64,000 nucleotides of DNA, from NCBI RefSeq assembly GCF_004126535.1, contig NZ_PPCV01000007.1, forward strand, positions 1 to 64,000, given 5' to 3'. The position numbers were made by a program, and so were the translations under genes. Of this stretch, positions 17,266 through 25,438 are shown one piece after another (within the stretch, counting starts at the first letter, position 1; the number at the start of each line of letters is the position of its first letter). This stretch comes from Propioniciclava flava. Its GTDB lineage: Bacteria > Actinomycetota > Actinomycetes > Propionibacteriales > Propionibacteriaceae. The notes beneath the pieces are model-generated. The model did not search any database and had not been told where the DNA came from. It was given only the letters and a program-made list of their open reading frames with translations.

Positions 17266-18897
17266 TCAGCGTTCCGCGATCATGTCGATGGCATGCACCG
17301 GGCACTGTTCGTAGCAGGTGCCGCAGCCGGTGCACTTGGCGTAGTCGTAGCGGTAACGGTTGCCCTTGCCGAGCTTGATGACGGCATCTTCGGGGCAGGA
17401 ACCCAGGCAGCCGTCGCACTCGATGCAGTTGCCGCAACTCAGGCAGCGCCACGCCTCGGTGCGGGCCTCGTCCTCGGTCAGGCCACCCACGACCTCATCG
17501 AAGGCCTTGCGGGCGGCGACGGCCAACTCAGGTTGGCTGGTGCGCCGGTTGTCGCCCCAGTACCACAAGTTCAGCTTGTCGAAGCTGGCCAGGTCGTGCT
17601 TCTCCTTGGGGACCGCGGGCATGTTGGACAGCCACAGGTCGATCATGGTGGCGGCCTTCTTGCCGTGGCCGACGCCGACGGTGACGGTCCGCTCGGACGG
17701 GACGGCGTCGCCGCCCGCGAAGATGCCGGGCACATCGGTCATGAGCGTCGTGGGATTGACGTTGACGGTGTCGCCGTCGAAGCTCATGCCCGGGATGGAG
17801 CGCAGGAAGCCGGAGTCGGCTTCCTGACCGAGCGCCAAGATGACCGTGTCGGCCTCTAGCGTCTCGAACTTGCCGGTGCCGCGAGCCTTGCCGTTCTCGT
17901 CGAGTTCCATGATCTCGACCTGCATGTGGCCCTCATCGAACTGGTTGATGGTCCGCAGCCAGTTCATCTTGACGCCCTCGCGCACGGCCTCGTCGTGCTC
18001 CTCGGCGTGGGCGGGCATCTGGTCTTGGGTCCGGCGGTAGACGACGATCGACTCCTCGGCGCCGAGGCGGCGGGCGGTACGAGCGGCGTCCATGGCCGTG
18101 TTCCCTGCGCCGTACACCGCGACGCGGCGGCCGATCAGCGGACGGTCGCCGGAGGCGACGTCGCGCAGGAAGCTCACCGCGTCCACGATGCGCCCGGCGT
18201 CCATGGTGGGAATGTCGACCCGCTTGGACAGGTGGGCGCCGATGGCGACGAACACGGCGTCGAAGTGCCCGGCGCGCTGCTCATCGAGCAGGTCGGTCAC
18301 CTTGTGGTTCTGCACGAACGTGACGCCCAGTTCGCGGATGCGGGCAATCTCGGCGTCCAGCACATCGCGCGGCAGACGGTACTCGGGGATGCCGTAGCGC
18401 ATCATGCCGCCGGGCAGTTCGGAGCCGTCGTGGATTTCGACGTCGTGGCCCAGCATCGCCAGGTGGTAGGCGGCCGAGAGTCCCGAGGGGCCCGAGCCGA
18501 TGACCAGCACGCGCCGACCGGAGCTATGGGCCGGCTTGGTGAACTGCCAGCCCTGCTCGATGGCCGTGTCGCCGAGGAATCGCTCGACGGAGTGGATCGA
18601 TACCGCGCCATCGAGTTCGATACGGTTGCAGGCCGTTTCGCACGGGTGGTAGCAAACACGCCCATGAATGGCGGGGAACGGGTTGTTGCGCGTGAGTTCA
18701 CGCCAAGCACCCTGGTCGTCCTTGGCCTTGACCAGGCGCAGCCACTCCTGAATGTTCTCCCCCGCAGGGCAGGCGTTATTGCACGGCGGCAGAAGGTCAA
18801 CGTAGATCGGCATGCGTAGCCGCACGGGTCCGACGCGACCGGCGCTGGTGCCCAGATCAGGCAGGTGCGTCAGGTTGCGGGTGGTGGGTTGGTCCAT
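17266..18897 (-). CDS. GltD-like NAD(P)H oxidoreductase with C-terminal ferredoxin domain
   Basis: 543 aa. The N-terminus has the cysteine pattern of GltD/PreT/NfnB proteins (CNNACPAGENIQEW, CYHPCETACNR), ligands for 4Fe-4S clusters. FAD site: GSGPSGLSAAYHLAMLGH near residue 132. NAD(P)H site: GAGNTAMDAARTARRLGAE, followed by YRR, which suggests NADPH. Beyond the usual family end there are ferredoxin-type cysteines (CLSCGNC, CDGCLGSCP, CTGCGTCYEQCP). It could pass electrons between NADPH and ferredoxin reduced by the adjacent PFOR. No GltB large subunit is nearby, so glutamate synthesis is unlikely. GGAGG six bases before the ATG. First gene of the operon. Confidence 0.9.
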   Translation of the reverse strand: MDQPTTRNLTHLPDLGTSAGRVGPVRLRMPIYVDLLPPCNNACPAGENIQEWLRLVKAKDDQGAWRELTRNNPFPAIHGRVCYHPCETACNRIELDGAVSIHSVERFLGDTAIEQGWQFTKPAHSSGRRVLVIGSGPSGLSAAYHLAMLGHDVEIHDGSELPGGMMRYGIPEYRLPRDVLDAEIARIRELGVTFVQNHKVTDLLDEQRAGHFDAVFVAIGAHLSKRVDIPTMDAGRIVDAVSFLRDVASGDRPLIGRRVAVYGAGNTAMDAARTARRLGAEESIVVYRRTQDQMPAHAEEHDEAVREGVKMNWLRTINQFDEGHMQVEIMELDENGKARGTGKFETLEADTVILALGQEADSGFLRSIPGMSFDGDTVNVNPTTLMTDVPGIFAGGDAVPSERTVTVGVGHGKKAATMIDLWLSNMPAVPKEKHDLASFDKLNLWYWGDNRRTSQPELAVAARKAFDEVVGGLTEDEARTEAWRCLSCGNCIECDGCLGSCPEDAVIKLGKGNRYRYDYAKCTGCGTCYEQCPVHAIDMIAER

Positions 18898-18918
18898 GCT
18901 CGACCTCCAGTGGACGCG

Positions 18919-18933
18919 GTTCGTTAATCGAAC
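18919..18933. promoter_or_regulatory. Inverted repeat upstream of the PFOR operon
   Basis: GTTCG-TTAAT-CGAAC lies 21 bp upstream of the first start codon of the operon. A second short palindromic element, CTACT…AGTAG, is just beyond it at about 18938-18953, and GCGAA-AATG-TTCGC at 19011-19024. These could be operator sites for a redox or other regulator; they do not match the Rex consensus TTGTGA-N6-TCACAA. The gap (18898-19058) is otherwise AT-richer and empty. Confidence 0.4.
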
Positions 18934-19058
18934 TCACACTACTGCGCGTAGTAGCTCTTGGCAGGAAGGGCAAGCGTTTTCCGGGAAATTAATAAAGCAA
19001 CACTATTGATGCGAAAATGTTCGCGTGGTAAGGGGTGTTGTCGAAGTGCGCGCGGGGG

Positions 19059-19646
19059 TCAGTGCGACGCGTGACGCACCATCCGCTGCATATCGAGATC
19101 GCCCCAGTCGGGCCCCGAGCGCCCGCCGAACCCGTCCAGGGCGAAGCCGTTGCGCTCATAGAAGCGGCGCGCACCCGCGTTGCCCTGGATGACCCACAGG
19201 TAGGCGTCGCGATGGTCGGGCAGGGCGGCGTCCAGCAACCGCTGGCCTAGCCCCTCGTTGCGCAAGCCGGGCATGACATAGAGAGTGTCGAGACACCAAT
19301 CGACACCCGCAGGGACGTGAGCGTCCCCGAACAGATCGTGCTCCCAGTCGCCGACGCCGCGAAAAGCGGACGCCAACCCCACGATGGCGCCGCGCTCGCT
19401 CCGCGCGACGATGTGGCGCGCCTCGGGCTCCTCGTGCAGATGCGCGGACTCGGTCGCGGCAGCGAGGTCCGTCAGGAGCGCGTCGCGGCGTTCGGAGGTC
19501 GACGTCCACAGCGCGGCCGCGTGACCGGCGTCGGCGAGATGCGCGTACGCGACATGCTGCATGGCGATGTGGGCGCGGACCGCGTCCTCCACATCGGCGG
19601 GGGTCATCAAGGCGAGCGAGATGGGTTCAGGCACAACTCCCATCAT
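19059..19646 (-). CDS. GNAT-family N-acetyltransferase
   Basis: 195 aa. Single GNAT domain: beta4 LDTLYVMPGLRNEGLGQRLLD gives the acetyl-CoA pyrophosphate loop (R/Q-x-x-G-x-G/A type, here RNEGLG), then WVIQGNAGARRFYERNGF, the typical end of the fold. Substrate unknown; similar proteins acetylate small amines or ribosomal/antibiotic amino groups. ATG-ATG at 19646/19643 with GGGGAGG nine bases upstream. Stands alone, facing away from the MFS gene across a structured 313-bp gap. Confidence 0.88.
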   Translation of the reverse strand: MMGVVPEPISLALMTPADVEDAVRAHIAMQHVAYAHLADAGHAAALWTSTSERRDALLTDLAAATESAHLHEEPEARHIVARSERGAIVGLASAFRGVGDWEHDLFGDAHVPAGVDWCLDTLYVMPGLRNEGLGQRLLDAALPDHRDAYLWVIQGNAGARRFYERNGFALDGFGGRSGPDWGDLDMQRMVRHASH

Positions 19647-19666
19647 CGCAAATAACCTCCCCTGCG

Positions 19667-19724
19667 GTCACGTCCGCGCTGACGCGGCGATCGCGGCCGT
19701 GTGCCGATCGCGGTGGTGACTTTT
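19667..19724 (+). other. Imperfect hairpin followed by TTTT
   Basis: 19667-19678 pairs with 19709-19720 (GTCAC/GTGAC and CCGCG/CGCGG, two mismatches), with an internal copy of CGATCG on each side, and TTTT follows at 19721. On the plus strand it has the form of a weak intrinsic terminator or attenuator ahead of the MFS gene. On the minus strand it would be upstream of the acetyltransferase. Confidence 0.35.
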
Positions 19725-19743
19725 CGGCCGCGGGGGGGTCGCG

Positions 19744-19797
19744 CTGAGCGGACGGTTGCCAAGTGTTGCTGCAACTTGTGGGCAATGATCCGCTCAG
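19744..19797 (+). other. Nested stem-loop in 5' region of MFS gene
   Basis: Outer 9-bp stem CTGAGCGGA (19744-19752) with TCCGCTCAG (19789-19797); inner 5-bp stem TTGCC (19756-19760) with GGCAA (19781-19785); a small apical GTT/AAC pairing. A further AACTCTC/GAGAGTT stem lies at 19844-19872. The elements are all perfect pairs and lie within 215 bp upstream of the MFS start. Possible structured leader, small RNA or regulator site; no known riboswitch recognised. Confidence 0.35.
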
Positions 19798-19959
19798 GGT
19801 GGCGAGTGCGCGCGAGGCATGTTCGAATCACATTGTTACGAGCAACTCTCTCCGCAAAGGTGAGGGAGAGTTTCGCGCCTGAAGCACTTCTCCGAGGATG
19901 GGGAGACCGGCCCGTTGGCGGCACGCCAGCTCGCGCGATGAAGGGAAGGGCCGACAACG

Positions 19960-21429
19960 GTGTCTGACAACAACAGCATCCCCGAGGGGGAGCCGCTCTG
20001 GGGAGCAAGTCGTGTCTCCGGAACCGACGACCTGCTGGCGAACACGCCGCAGGGCGTCTCGATGCTCGACGGCGATGAAGGTGCCGACGAGTCCAACTTC
20101 GTCCCTCCGCGGGGGCGTGTGGGAGCGGCGATCTCGCTGGGTGCTTCGATGTCCATCGACAGTTCCGAGGGCGGCGTATCCAAGACGTTCTTCCCCCAGA
20201 TCATGGTGGCGTTCGGGCTGGGCGACTCGCAGCTTGGTCTGCTGAACGCGCTCGGCAACGCCGCACGTATGATCTTCGGCCCCATCTGGGCCGTCCTGGC
20301 CGACAAGTTCGGGCGCAAGGTCATCTTGTTCGTGGTGACCGGCGTCTGGGGCCTGTGGACCATCGCCACCGGCTTCGCCACCAGCTGGCCGATGCTGCTG
20401 ACGCTCTACTCCATCGCCCTCATCGGCACGGTGGCCTCCGAGCCCATCCTTAATGGCCTGCTCGGCTCGCTGTACCGGCGCTCTGAACGCGGGCGGGCCT
20501 TCGGCCTCGTGCGCGCCACCTCCGCCGCACTCGGCTTCATCTTGACCCCGGCGCTGGGTCAGTTCGGCGGCAACCCCGAGGGTTGGCGCTACGCCATGTT
20601 CACGATGGGCATCTTGTCGCTGGTCTCCGGCGTCCTCATCCTGATCTTCGTCCACGAGCCCAAGGGCGTGAGCGAGGAGCAGCGTGCGGAACTCAAGGCC
20701 GAGGCTGGCATGTTCCGGTGGAGCGACGTTCCCAAGCTGTTCAAGATCCCGACGCTGGCCCTCATGGCGCCGATGCTGCTGCTGGTCACCTCGCTGGTGC
20801 TCTTCGGGTTCCAAAGCCAGGTGTGGGCCCGCGACCTGGGCTATGGCGTGAAGAACGCGTCCTACCTGTACACCGTCATGCAGATCGGCATGACCGTCTC
20901 CGCTCTCGTGGGCGGCCTGCTGGGCGACCTCTTCGCCAAGAAGTTCGGCGCACGCGGACGCATCATCTTGTTCCAGATCTACGCGGTCGCCTTCGGCACG
21001 ATCATCGCCTTGACCATGTACTTCTCCAAGTGGTGGGACCCCGACGTCACGCCGGGCAACGGCCAGGTCGTCACCAACGACCCGAGCCTCATGTACTACG
21101 TGATGGTCTTCCTCATGGGTCTGATCTTCTCGATCGGCTTCTCCGGCTGCGTGCTCCCGATGATCTCCACCGTCACGCCCAAGCAGCTCTCCGCCACAGC
21201 CTTCGCGGTGCTGTTCTCGCTCATCCAGGGCGGCATCAACGTCGTCTACAGCATCGTCTTGGGCAACATCGCCCAGGCCATCGGCGATCTCCAGCTGACG
21301 ATCCTCATCGGTGCTGCGCTGCCGTACCTGCTCAACGCCGTCTACTGGTTCGTCTTCTACAAGACCTACCCGAAGGACGCCAAGCTCCAAGGTGAGCGCA
21401 GCCGCGCGATCGCCAACGGCGTCTTCTGA
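19960..21429 (+). CDS. MFS transporter
   Basis: 489 aa. About 60 polar residues precede 12 predicted membrane segments. The MFS A-motif is clear: AVLADKFGRKVILF (near residue 110) and, in the second half, GLLGDLFAKKFGARGR. This looks like an actinobacterial permease for sugars or small metabolites; the substrate is unknown. GTG at 19960 has GGAAGGG nine bases upstream. It is followed by a strong terminator and then by a GH38 mannosidase gene on the same strand, so a shared role in mannoside use is possible but they are probably separate transcripts. Confidence 0.88.
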   Translation: MSDNNSIPEGEPLWGASRVSGTDDLLANTPQGVSMLDGDEGADESNFVPPRGRVGAAISLGASMSIDSSEGGVSKTFFPQIMVAFGLGDSQLGLLNALGNAARMIFGPIWAVLADKFGRKVILFVVTGVWGLWTIATGFATSWPMLLTLYSIALIGTVASEPILNGLLGSLYRRSERGRAFGLVRATSAALGFILTPALGQFGGNPEGWRYAMFTMGILSLVSGVLILIFVHEPKGVSEEQRAELKAEAGMFRWSDVPKLFKIPTLALMAPMLLLVTSLVLFGFQSQVWARDLGYGVKNASYLYTVMQIGMTVSALVGGLLGDLFAKKFGARGRIILFQIYAVAFGTIIALTMYFSKWWDPDVTPGNGQVVTNDPSLMYYVMVFLMGLIFSIGFSGCVLPMISTVTPKQLSATAFAVLFSLIQGGINVVYSIVLGNIAQAIGDLQLTILIGAALPYLLNAVYWFVFYKTYPKDAKLQGERSRAIANGVF

Positions 21430-21465
21430 GCGAGACGTCGCCACACGACGCACGCTGAACCACGA

Positions 21466-21496
21466 GTGGCCCCGCTGGGATTCCCGGCGGGGCCAC
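21466..21496 (+). terminator. Hairpin terminator after MFS gene
   Basis: GTGGCCCCGC (21466-21475) pairs perfectly with GCGGGGCCAC (21487-21496); the stem continues through a T-G wobble and GGG/CCC to a 3-nt loop. It lies 37 bp after the stop. Very stable; no T-run. Confidence 0.75.
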
Positions 21497-21583
21497 CTCA
21501 TGTCTGGACGGTGCGAGGGGCTGCCGCGGCAACAGGTTCTCCCGTGACCGTTTTCCTGGGTCCAGGCCCGCTGATCGGGTTGG

Positions 21584-24500
21584 ATGAGTCTCATGCACGC
21601 TGACACCGCGCTCACCGTTGATCGCACCCGCCGCGTCCTCGCCGAACGGATCTGGCCCGCTCTGTACTCGGCGGCCCTGCCTTTGACCATGACGGCGCAT
21701 CACCTGCCCGGCGAACCGGTGTCCCCCGCGGACGCCCTGGCAGCCGACTATGAGCCCTACACCCTGGGGACACCGTGGGGGCCCGCCTGGAGCACCACAT
21801 GGTTCCATCTGCACGGGGTCGTGCCCGCTGCATGGGCAGGCAAGCGGATCGAGGCCGTCATCGACCTGGGATTCACCACGGCCAGCCCCGGCTTCCAAGC
21901 GGAAGGCCTCGTGTATCGCCCCGACGGGGAGCCGGTGAAGTCGATCAACCCGCGCAACCAATGGGTGGCCGTCGCAGAGGCCGCGCGCGGTGAGGAGATC
22001 GTCGACCTGTACGTCGAGGCCGCCGCCAACCCCGTTCTGCTCTGCGAGGACACCTTCCTCCCCACGCCCAACGGCGACCTGGCCACCGCGTCCGAGACGC
22101 CGCTCTACGCCGTGCGCCGCGCCGAGATCGCCGTGCTCGAACCCGACGTGTTCGAGTTGGCCCTCGACGTCGAGGTCCTGGTCCAGCTCCAGGCCGAGCT
22201 TCCCGCAACAGCGCCGCGCAGGGCACGCATCCTCCAAGCGCTCGACGACGCCCTCGACGCCCTGGATCTGCACCATGTCGCGGTGACCGCAGCGCAGGCT
22301 CGTGCCGCTCTGGCGGACGTGCTGGCCGCCCCCGCCGAGGCCAGCGCGCACCGGATTGCCGCCGTCGGCCATGCCCACATCGACTCGGCGTGGCTGTGGC
22401 CCGTCCGCGAGATGATCCGCAAAGTCGCCCGCACCACCGCGAGCATGACCGAACTCATCGCGTCCACCGACGACTTCGTGTACGGCATGTCGAGCGCCCA
22501 GCAGTACGCCTGGCTCAAAGAGCACCGCCCGGAGGTGTACGCCAAGGTGAAGGACGCCGTCGCCGCAGGACGGTTCCTTCCGTTGGGCGGCATGTGGGTC
22601 GAGTCGGACACCACCATGCCGTCGGGGGAGGCGATGGCCCGGCAGTTCCTCTACGGCCAACGCTTCTTCGAAACCGAGTTCGGGTGCCGCTCGAACGGGG
22701 TGTGGCTACCCGACTCGTTCGGCTACTCGGCGGCGCTGCCGCAACTGATCCGCAGGGCGGGGTTCTCATGGTTCTTCACGCAAAAGATCTCGTGGAACCA
22801 GGTCAACGTGTTCCCCCACCACACCTTCGACTGGGAGGGGATCGACGGATCGCGCGTCTTCACGCACTTTCCGCCCATGGACACCTACAACTCCGAACTG
22901 AGCGGCGCCGAGGTAGCCAAGGCGTCCCGCCAGTTCCGGGAGGCCCGGCTGGCGTCCGGGTCGATCGCTCCCACCGGTTGGGGCGATGGCGGCGGCGGTT
23001 CCACGCGGGAGATGGTGGGTCGGGCGTCCCGGCTGGCCAACCTGGAGGGCTCTGCACGCGTGCGTTGGGAACACCCCGACGACTTCTATGCGCGGGCTCG
23101 CACCGAACTGCCGCAGGCGCCCGTGTGGGTGGGCGAACTGTATCTGGAGATGCACCGGGGGACGCTCACCAGCCAGCATCGCACCAAGGCCGGGAACCGG
23201 CGCAGCGAGCAACTCCTCGTCGAAGCCGAGTTGTGGTGGGCCACCGCGGCGGTACGCGCGGGCGTCGACTACCCCTATGACGCCCTGGACGCCTTGTGGC
23301 GGCAGACGCTCCTGCAGCAGTTCCACGACATCCTGCCGGGCACCTCCATCGCGTGGGTGCACCGTGAAGCCGTCGCCCACTACGCCCGCATCGAAGCCGA
23401 GGCCTTGGCGTTGATCGCGCAGGCGCAGGCAATCCTGGCAGCGCCGGATGCGGAGGCGCAGGGAGACGACGGGGGATCGCCGGAGCCCCAGGCGGTGGTG
23501 TTCAACGCCTCGCCCTACCCCGTGGATGGGGTCGCAGGGTTGAGCGCGGGCGTCCCCGTCGCGCCCGACGACGCGGTGACGCTCACCGCCACCCTTGAGG
23601 GGTGGACGCTGGCGAATGGGCTCGTGCGCGTCGGCGTGGACGCCGACGGGTTGATCGTTTCGGCGGTCGACGACAGCAGCGGACGGGAGCTGATCCCCGC
23701 CGGGGCTGCCGCGAACCTGCTGCAGATCCACCCCGACTTCCCCAACAGGTGGGACGCATGGGACGTGGACCGGTTCTATCGCAACCGCGTCACCGACCTG
23801 CGCGGGCACCGGTCGCTGCGGGCCGACCTGACCGACGGCGTGGCCAGCGTCCGCGTCGAACGTGCCTTTGGTGACTCGCAGGTCGTGCAGACGCTGCGCC
23901 TGCGGCCCGGCTCGCGCACGCTGGAAATCGACCAGGTCACCGACTGGCATGAGAGCGAGACGTTCCTCAAAGTGGCGTTCCCGCTGGACCTGTTCGCCGA
24001 ATCGACGCTGGCCGAGACCCAGTTCGGGGCCGTGCGCCGCGTCACCCACACCAACACGTCCTGGGAGGCGGCGAAGTTCGAGACGTCGATGCACCGGTTC
24101 GTGCTGGCCGAGGAGGCCGGGGGTGGAGCGGCATTGGTCACCGACTCGACCTACGGCTTCGACGTCAGCCGTCAGGTCGGACACGACGGCACCGCCACGC
24201 AGTTCACCACAAACCTGCGCCTGTCGCTGTTGCGTGCGCCCCGGTTCCCCGATCCGCAGACCGATCAAGGCGAGCAGCGTCACCGCTACGGGCTGGTGAT
24301 CGGCGCGGACATCGAGGATGCGACGCGGGAGGGCTATGCGCTCAACACAGCGCGGCGTCCCCACCTCGGGCGGGAGGTGCCACCGTTGGTGGCTGCCTCG
24401 GACGGGATCGTGATCTCGGCGATCAAGCTCGCCGCCGACCGCTCCGGTGACCTCATCATCCGCGTGTACGAGCCGTACGGACGCCGTGCCCGCGGGACGC

Positions 24501-24643
24501 TGCGGCTCGCGCGTCCGGCGGCGGCGGTCTGGGAGGCGTCCCTGATGGAGGATCGGCTGGGGACGCCGGTCGCGGAGCAGACCGATGCGCTCACGGTCGC
24601 CCTCACACCGTTTGAGGTGCGGACCTACCGGATGACCCTCTGA
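21584..24643 (+). CDS. Alpha-mannosidase, GH38
   Basis: 1019 aa, family-typical for bacterial GH38. It removes alpha-linked mannose from glycans. Zinc and catalytic motifs: HAHIDSAWLWP near residue 262 and WLPDSFGYS near 373-381 with the nucleophile Asp (about 376); THFPPMDTY and QQFHDILPGTSIAWVH also match the family. C-terminal beta domains follow (DVDRFYRNRVTD, DQVTDWHE). No signal peptide, so cytoplasmic. Start uncertain: ATG at 21584 or 21593, neither with a good ribosome site. Substrate uptake could be by the upstream MFS protein (inference). Confidence 0.93.
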   Translation: MSLMHADTALTVDRTRRVLAERIWPALYSAALPLTMTAHHLPGEPVSPADALAADYEPYTLGTPWGPAWSTTWFHLHGVVPAAWAGKRIEAVIDLGFTTASPGFQAEGLVYRPDGEPVKSINPRNQWVAVAEAARGEEIVDLYVEAAANPVLLCEDTFLPTPNGDLATASETPLYAVRRAEIAVLEPDVFELALDVEVLVQLQAELPATAPRRARILQALDDALDALDLHHVAVTAAQARAALADVLAAPAEASAHRIAAVGHAHIDSAWLWPVREMIRKVARTTASMTELIASTDDFVYGMSSAQQYAWLKEHRPEVYAKVKDAVAAGRFLPLGGMWVESDTTMPSGEAMARQFLYGQRFFETEFGCRSNGVWLPDSFGYSAALPQLIRRAGFSWFFTQKISWNQVNVFPHHTFDWEGIDGSRVFTHFPPMDTYNSELSGAEVAKASRQFREARLASGSIAPTGWGDGGGGSTREMVGRASRLANLEGSARVRWEHPDDFYARARTELPQAPVWVGELYLEMHRGTLTSQHRTKAGNRRSEQLLVEAELWWATAAVRAGVDYPYDALDALWRQTLLQQFHDILPGTSIAWVHREAVAHYARIEAEALALIAQAQAILAAPDAEAQGDDGGSPEPQAVVFNASPYPVDGVAGLSAGVPVAPDDAVTLTATLEGWTLANGLVRVGVDADGLIVSAVDDSSGRELIPAGAAANLLQIHPDFPNRWDAWDVDRFYRNRVTDLRGHRSLRADLTDGVASVRVERAFGDSQVVQTLRLRPGSRTLEIDQVTDWHESETFLKVAFPLDLFAESTLAETQFGAVRRVTHTNTSWEAAKFETSMHRFVLAEEAGGGAALVTDSTYGFDVSRQVGHDGTATQFTTNLRLSLLRAPRFPDPQTDQGEQRHRYGLVIGADIEDATREGYALNTARRPHLGREVPPLVAASDGIVISAIKLAADRSGDLIIRVYEPYGRRARGTLRLARPAAAVWEASLMEDRLGTPVAEQTDALTVALTPFEVRTYRMTL

Positions 24644-24679
24644 CGCCGGGCATCGCGCCCGAATGGGGCCCGAGCCCGC

Positions 24680-25438
24680 TCAGAAGTAGATCGCGACCGG
24701 GCGGCCGTTCGGGCCGGGGATGACGGTGATGTCGGTGTTGAACAAGGTGCTCAGGACGCCGTCGCGCATGATGGCGCTTGGGGGACCGAACTCGGCGATC
24801 GCCCCGTCCTTCATGGCGCAGATGTAGTCGGCGTAGGCGGCGGCGAAGTTGATGTCGTGGAGCACCACGATGATCGTGCGGTCGAACTCGGCGGCGGCGG
24901 CGCGCAGGTGCCGCATCATCGTCACGGAGTGGGCGATGTCGAGGTTGTTCAGCGGCTCGTCCAAGAGGACGTAGTCGGTTTCTTGGCACAGGACCATCGC
25001 CACGTAGGCGCGCTGGCGTTGCCCGCCTGAGAGCTCATCGAGGTAGCGGGTTTCCAGTTCGCGCAGGTCGAGGAAGTCGATGTAGCGGCTGATGATCGCC
25101 TCGTCGTCGCGGTTGAGGCGACCTTGGCTGTAGGGGAAGCGCCCGAACCCGACGAGTTGGCGCACGGTCAGCCGGGTGATGAAGTGATTCTCTTGCCGCA
25201 GGATCGAGACGATCGTCGCGAGATCGCGCGACTTGGTGGAGGCCACGTCGTATCCGGCGATGGTGATGCTGCCCTCGTCCATGCCCAGCAGCCGGCCGAT
25301 CATCGTCAGCATCGTGGACTTCCCGGCGCCGTTCGGGCCGACGAGCGCGGTGATGCCGCCGGAGGGGATCTCCAGGTCGACCGGGCCGATGGAGACCTCG
25401 CTGCTGTACCGCTTGAGGACTTTGCTGAGCTGGATCAC
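24680..25438 (-). CDS. Siderophore/heme ABC transporter, ATP-binding protein
   Basis: 252 aa. FecE/FepC-type ATPase: Walker A GPNGAGKST, Q-loop LRQENHF, signature LSGGQRQRAYVA, Walker B YVLLDEPLNNLD, switch HD in VVLHDINFA. Energises uptake through the two permeases encoded just upstream. GTG start at 25438 overlaps the preceding permease stop (GTGA), which decides this start; the open frame runs much further upstream but overlaps the permease. Last gene of the four-gene operon; a weak hairpin (24647-24661) follows. Confidence 0.95.
   Translation of the reverse strand: MIQLSKVLKRYSSEVSIGPVDLEIPSGGITALVGPNGAGKSTMLTMIGRLLGMDEGSITIAGYDVASTKSRDLATIVSILRQENHFITRLTVRQLVGFGRFPYSQGRLNRDDEAIISRYIDFLDLRELETRYLDELSGGQRQRAYVAMVLCQETDYVLLDEPLNNLDIAHSVTMMRHLRAAAAEFDRTIIVVLHDINFAAAYADYICAMKDGAIAEFGPPSAIMRDGVLSTLFNTDITVIPGPNGRPVAIYF

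Noticed and set aside
18934-18953. Short palindrome as a Rex or FNR/CRP site
   Set aside because: It does not fit the Rex, FNR or CRP consensus; regulator left unassigned.
19815-19840. GTTCGAATC resembling a tRNA T-loop
   Set aside because: No flanking T-stem, anticodon arm or acceptor pairing can be drawn; the sequence lies within the structured leader of the MFS gene.
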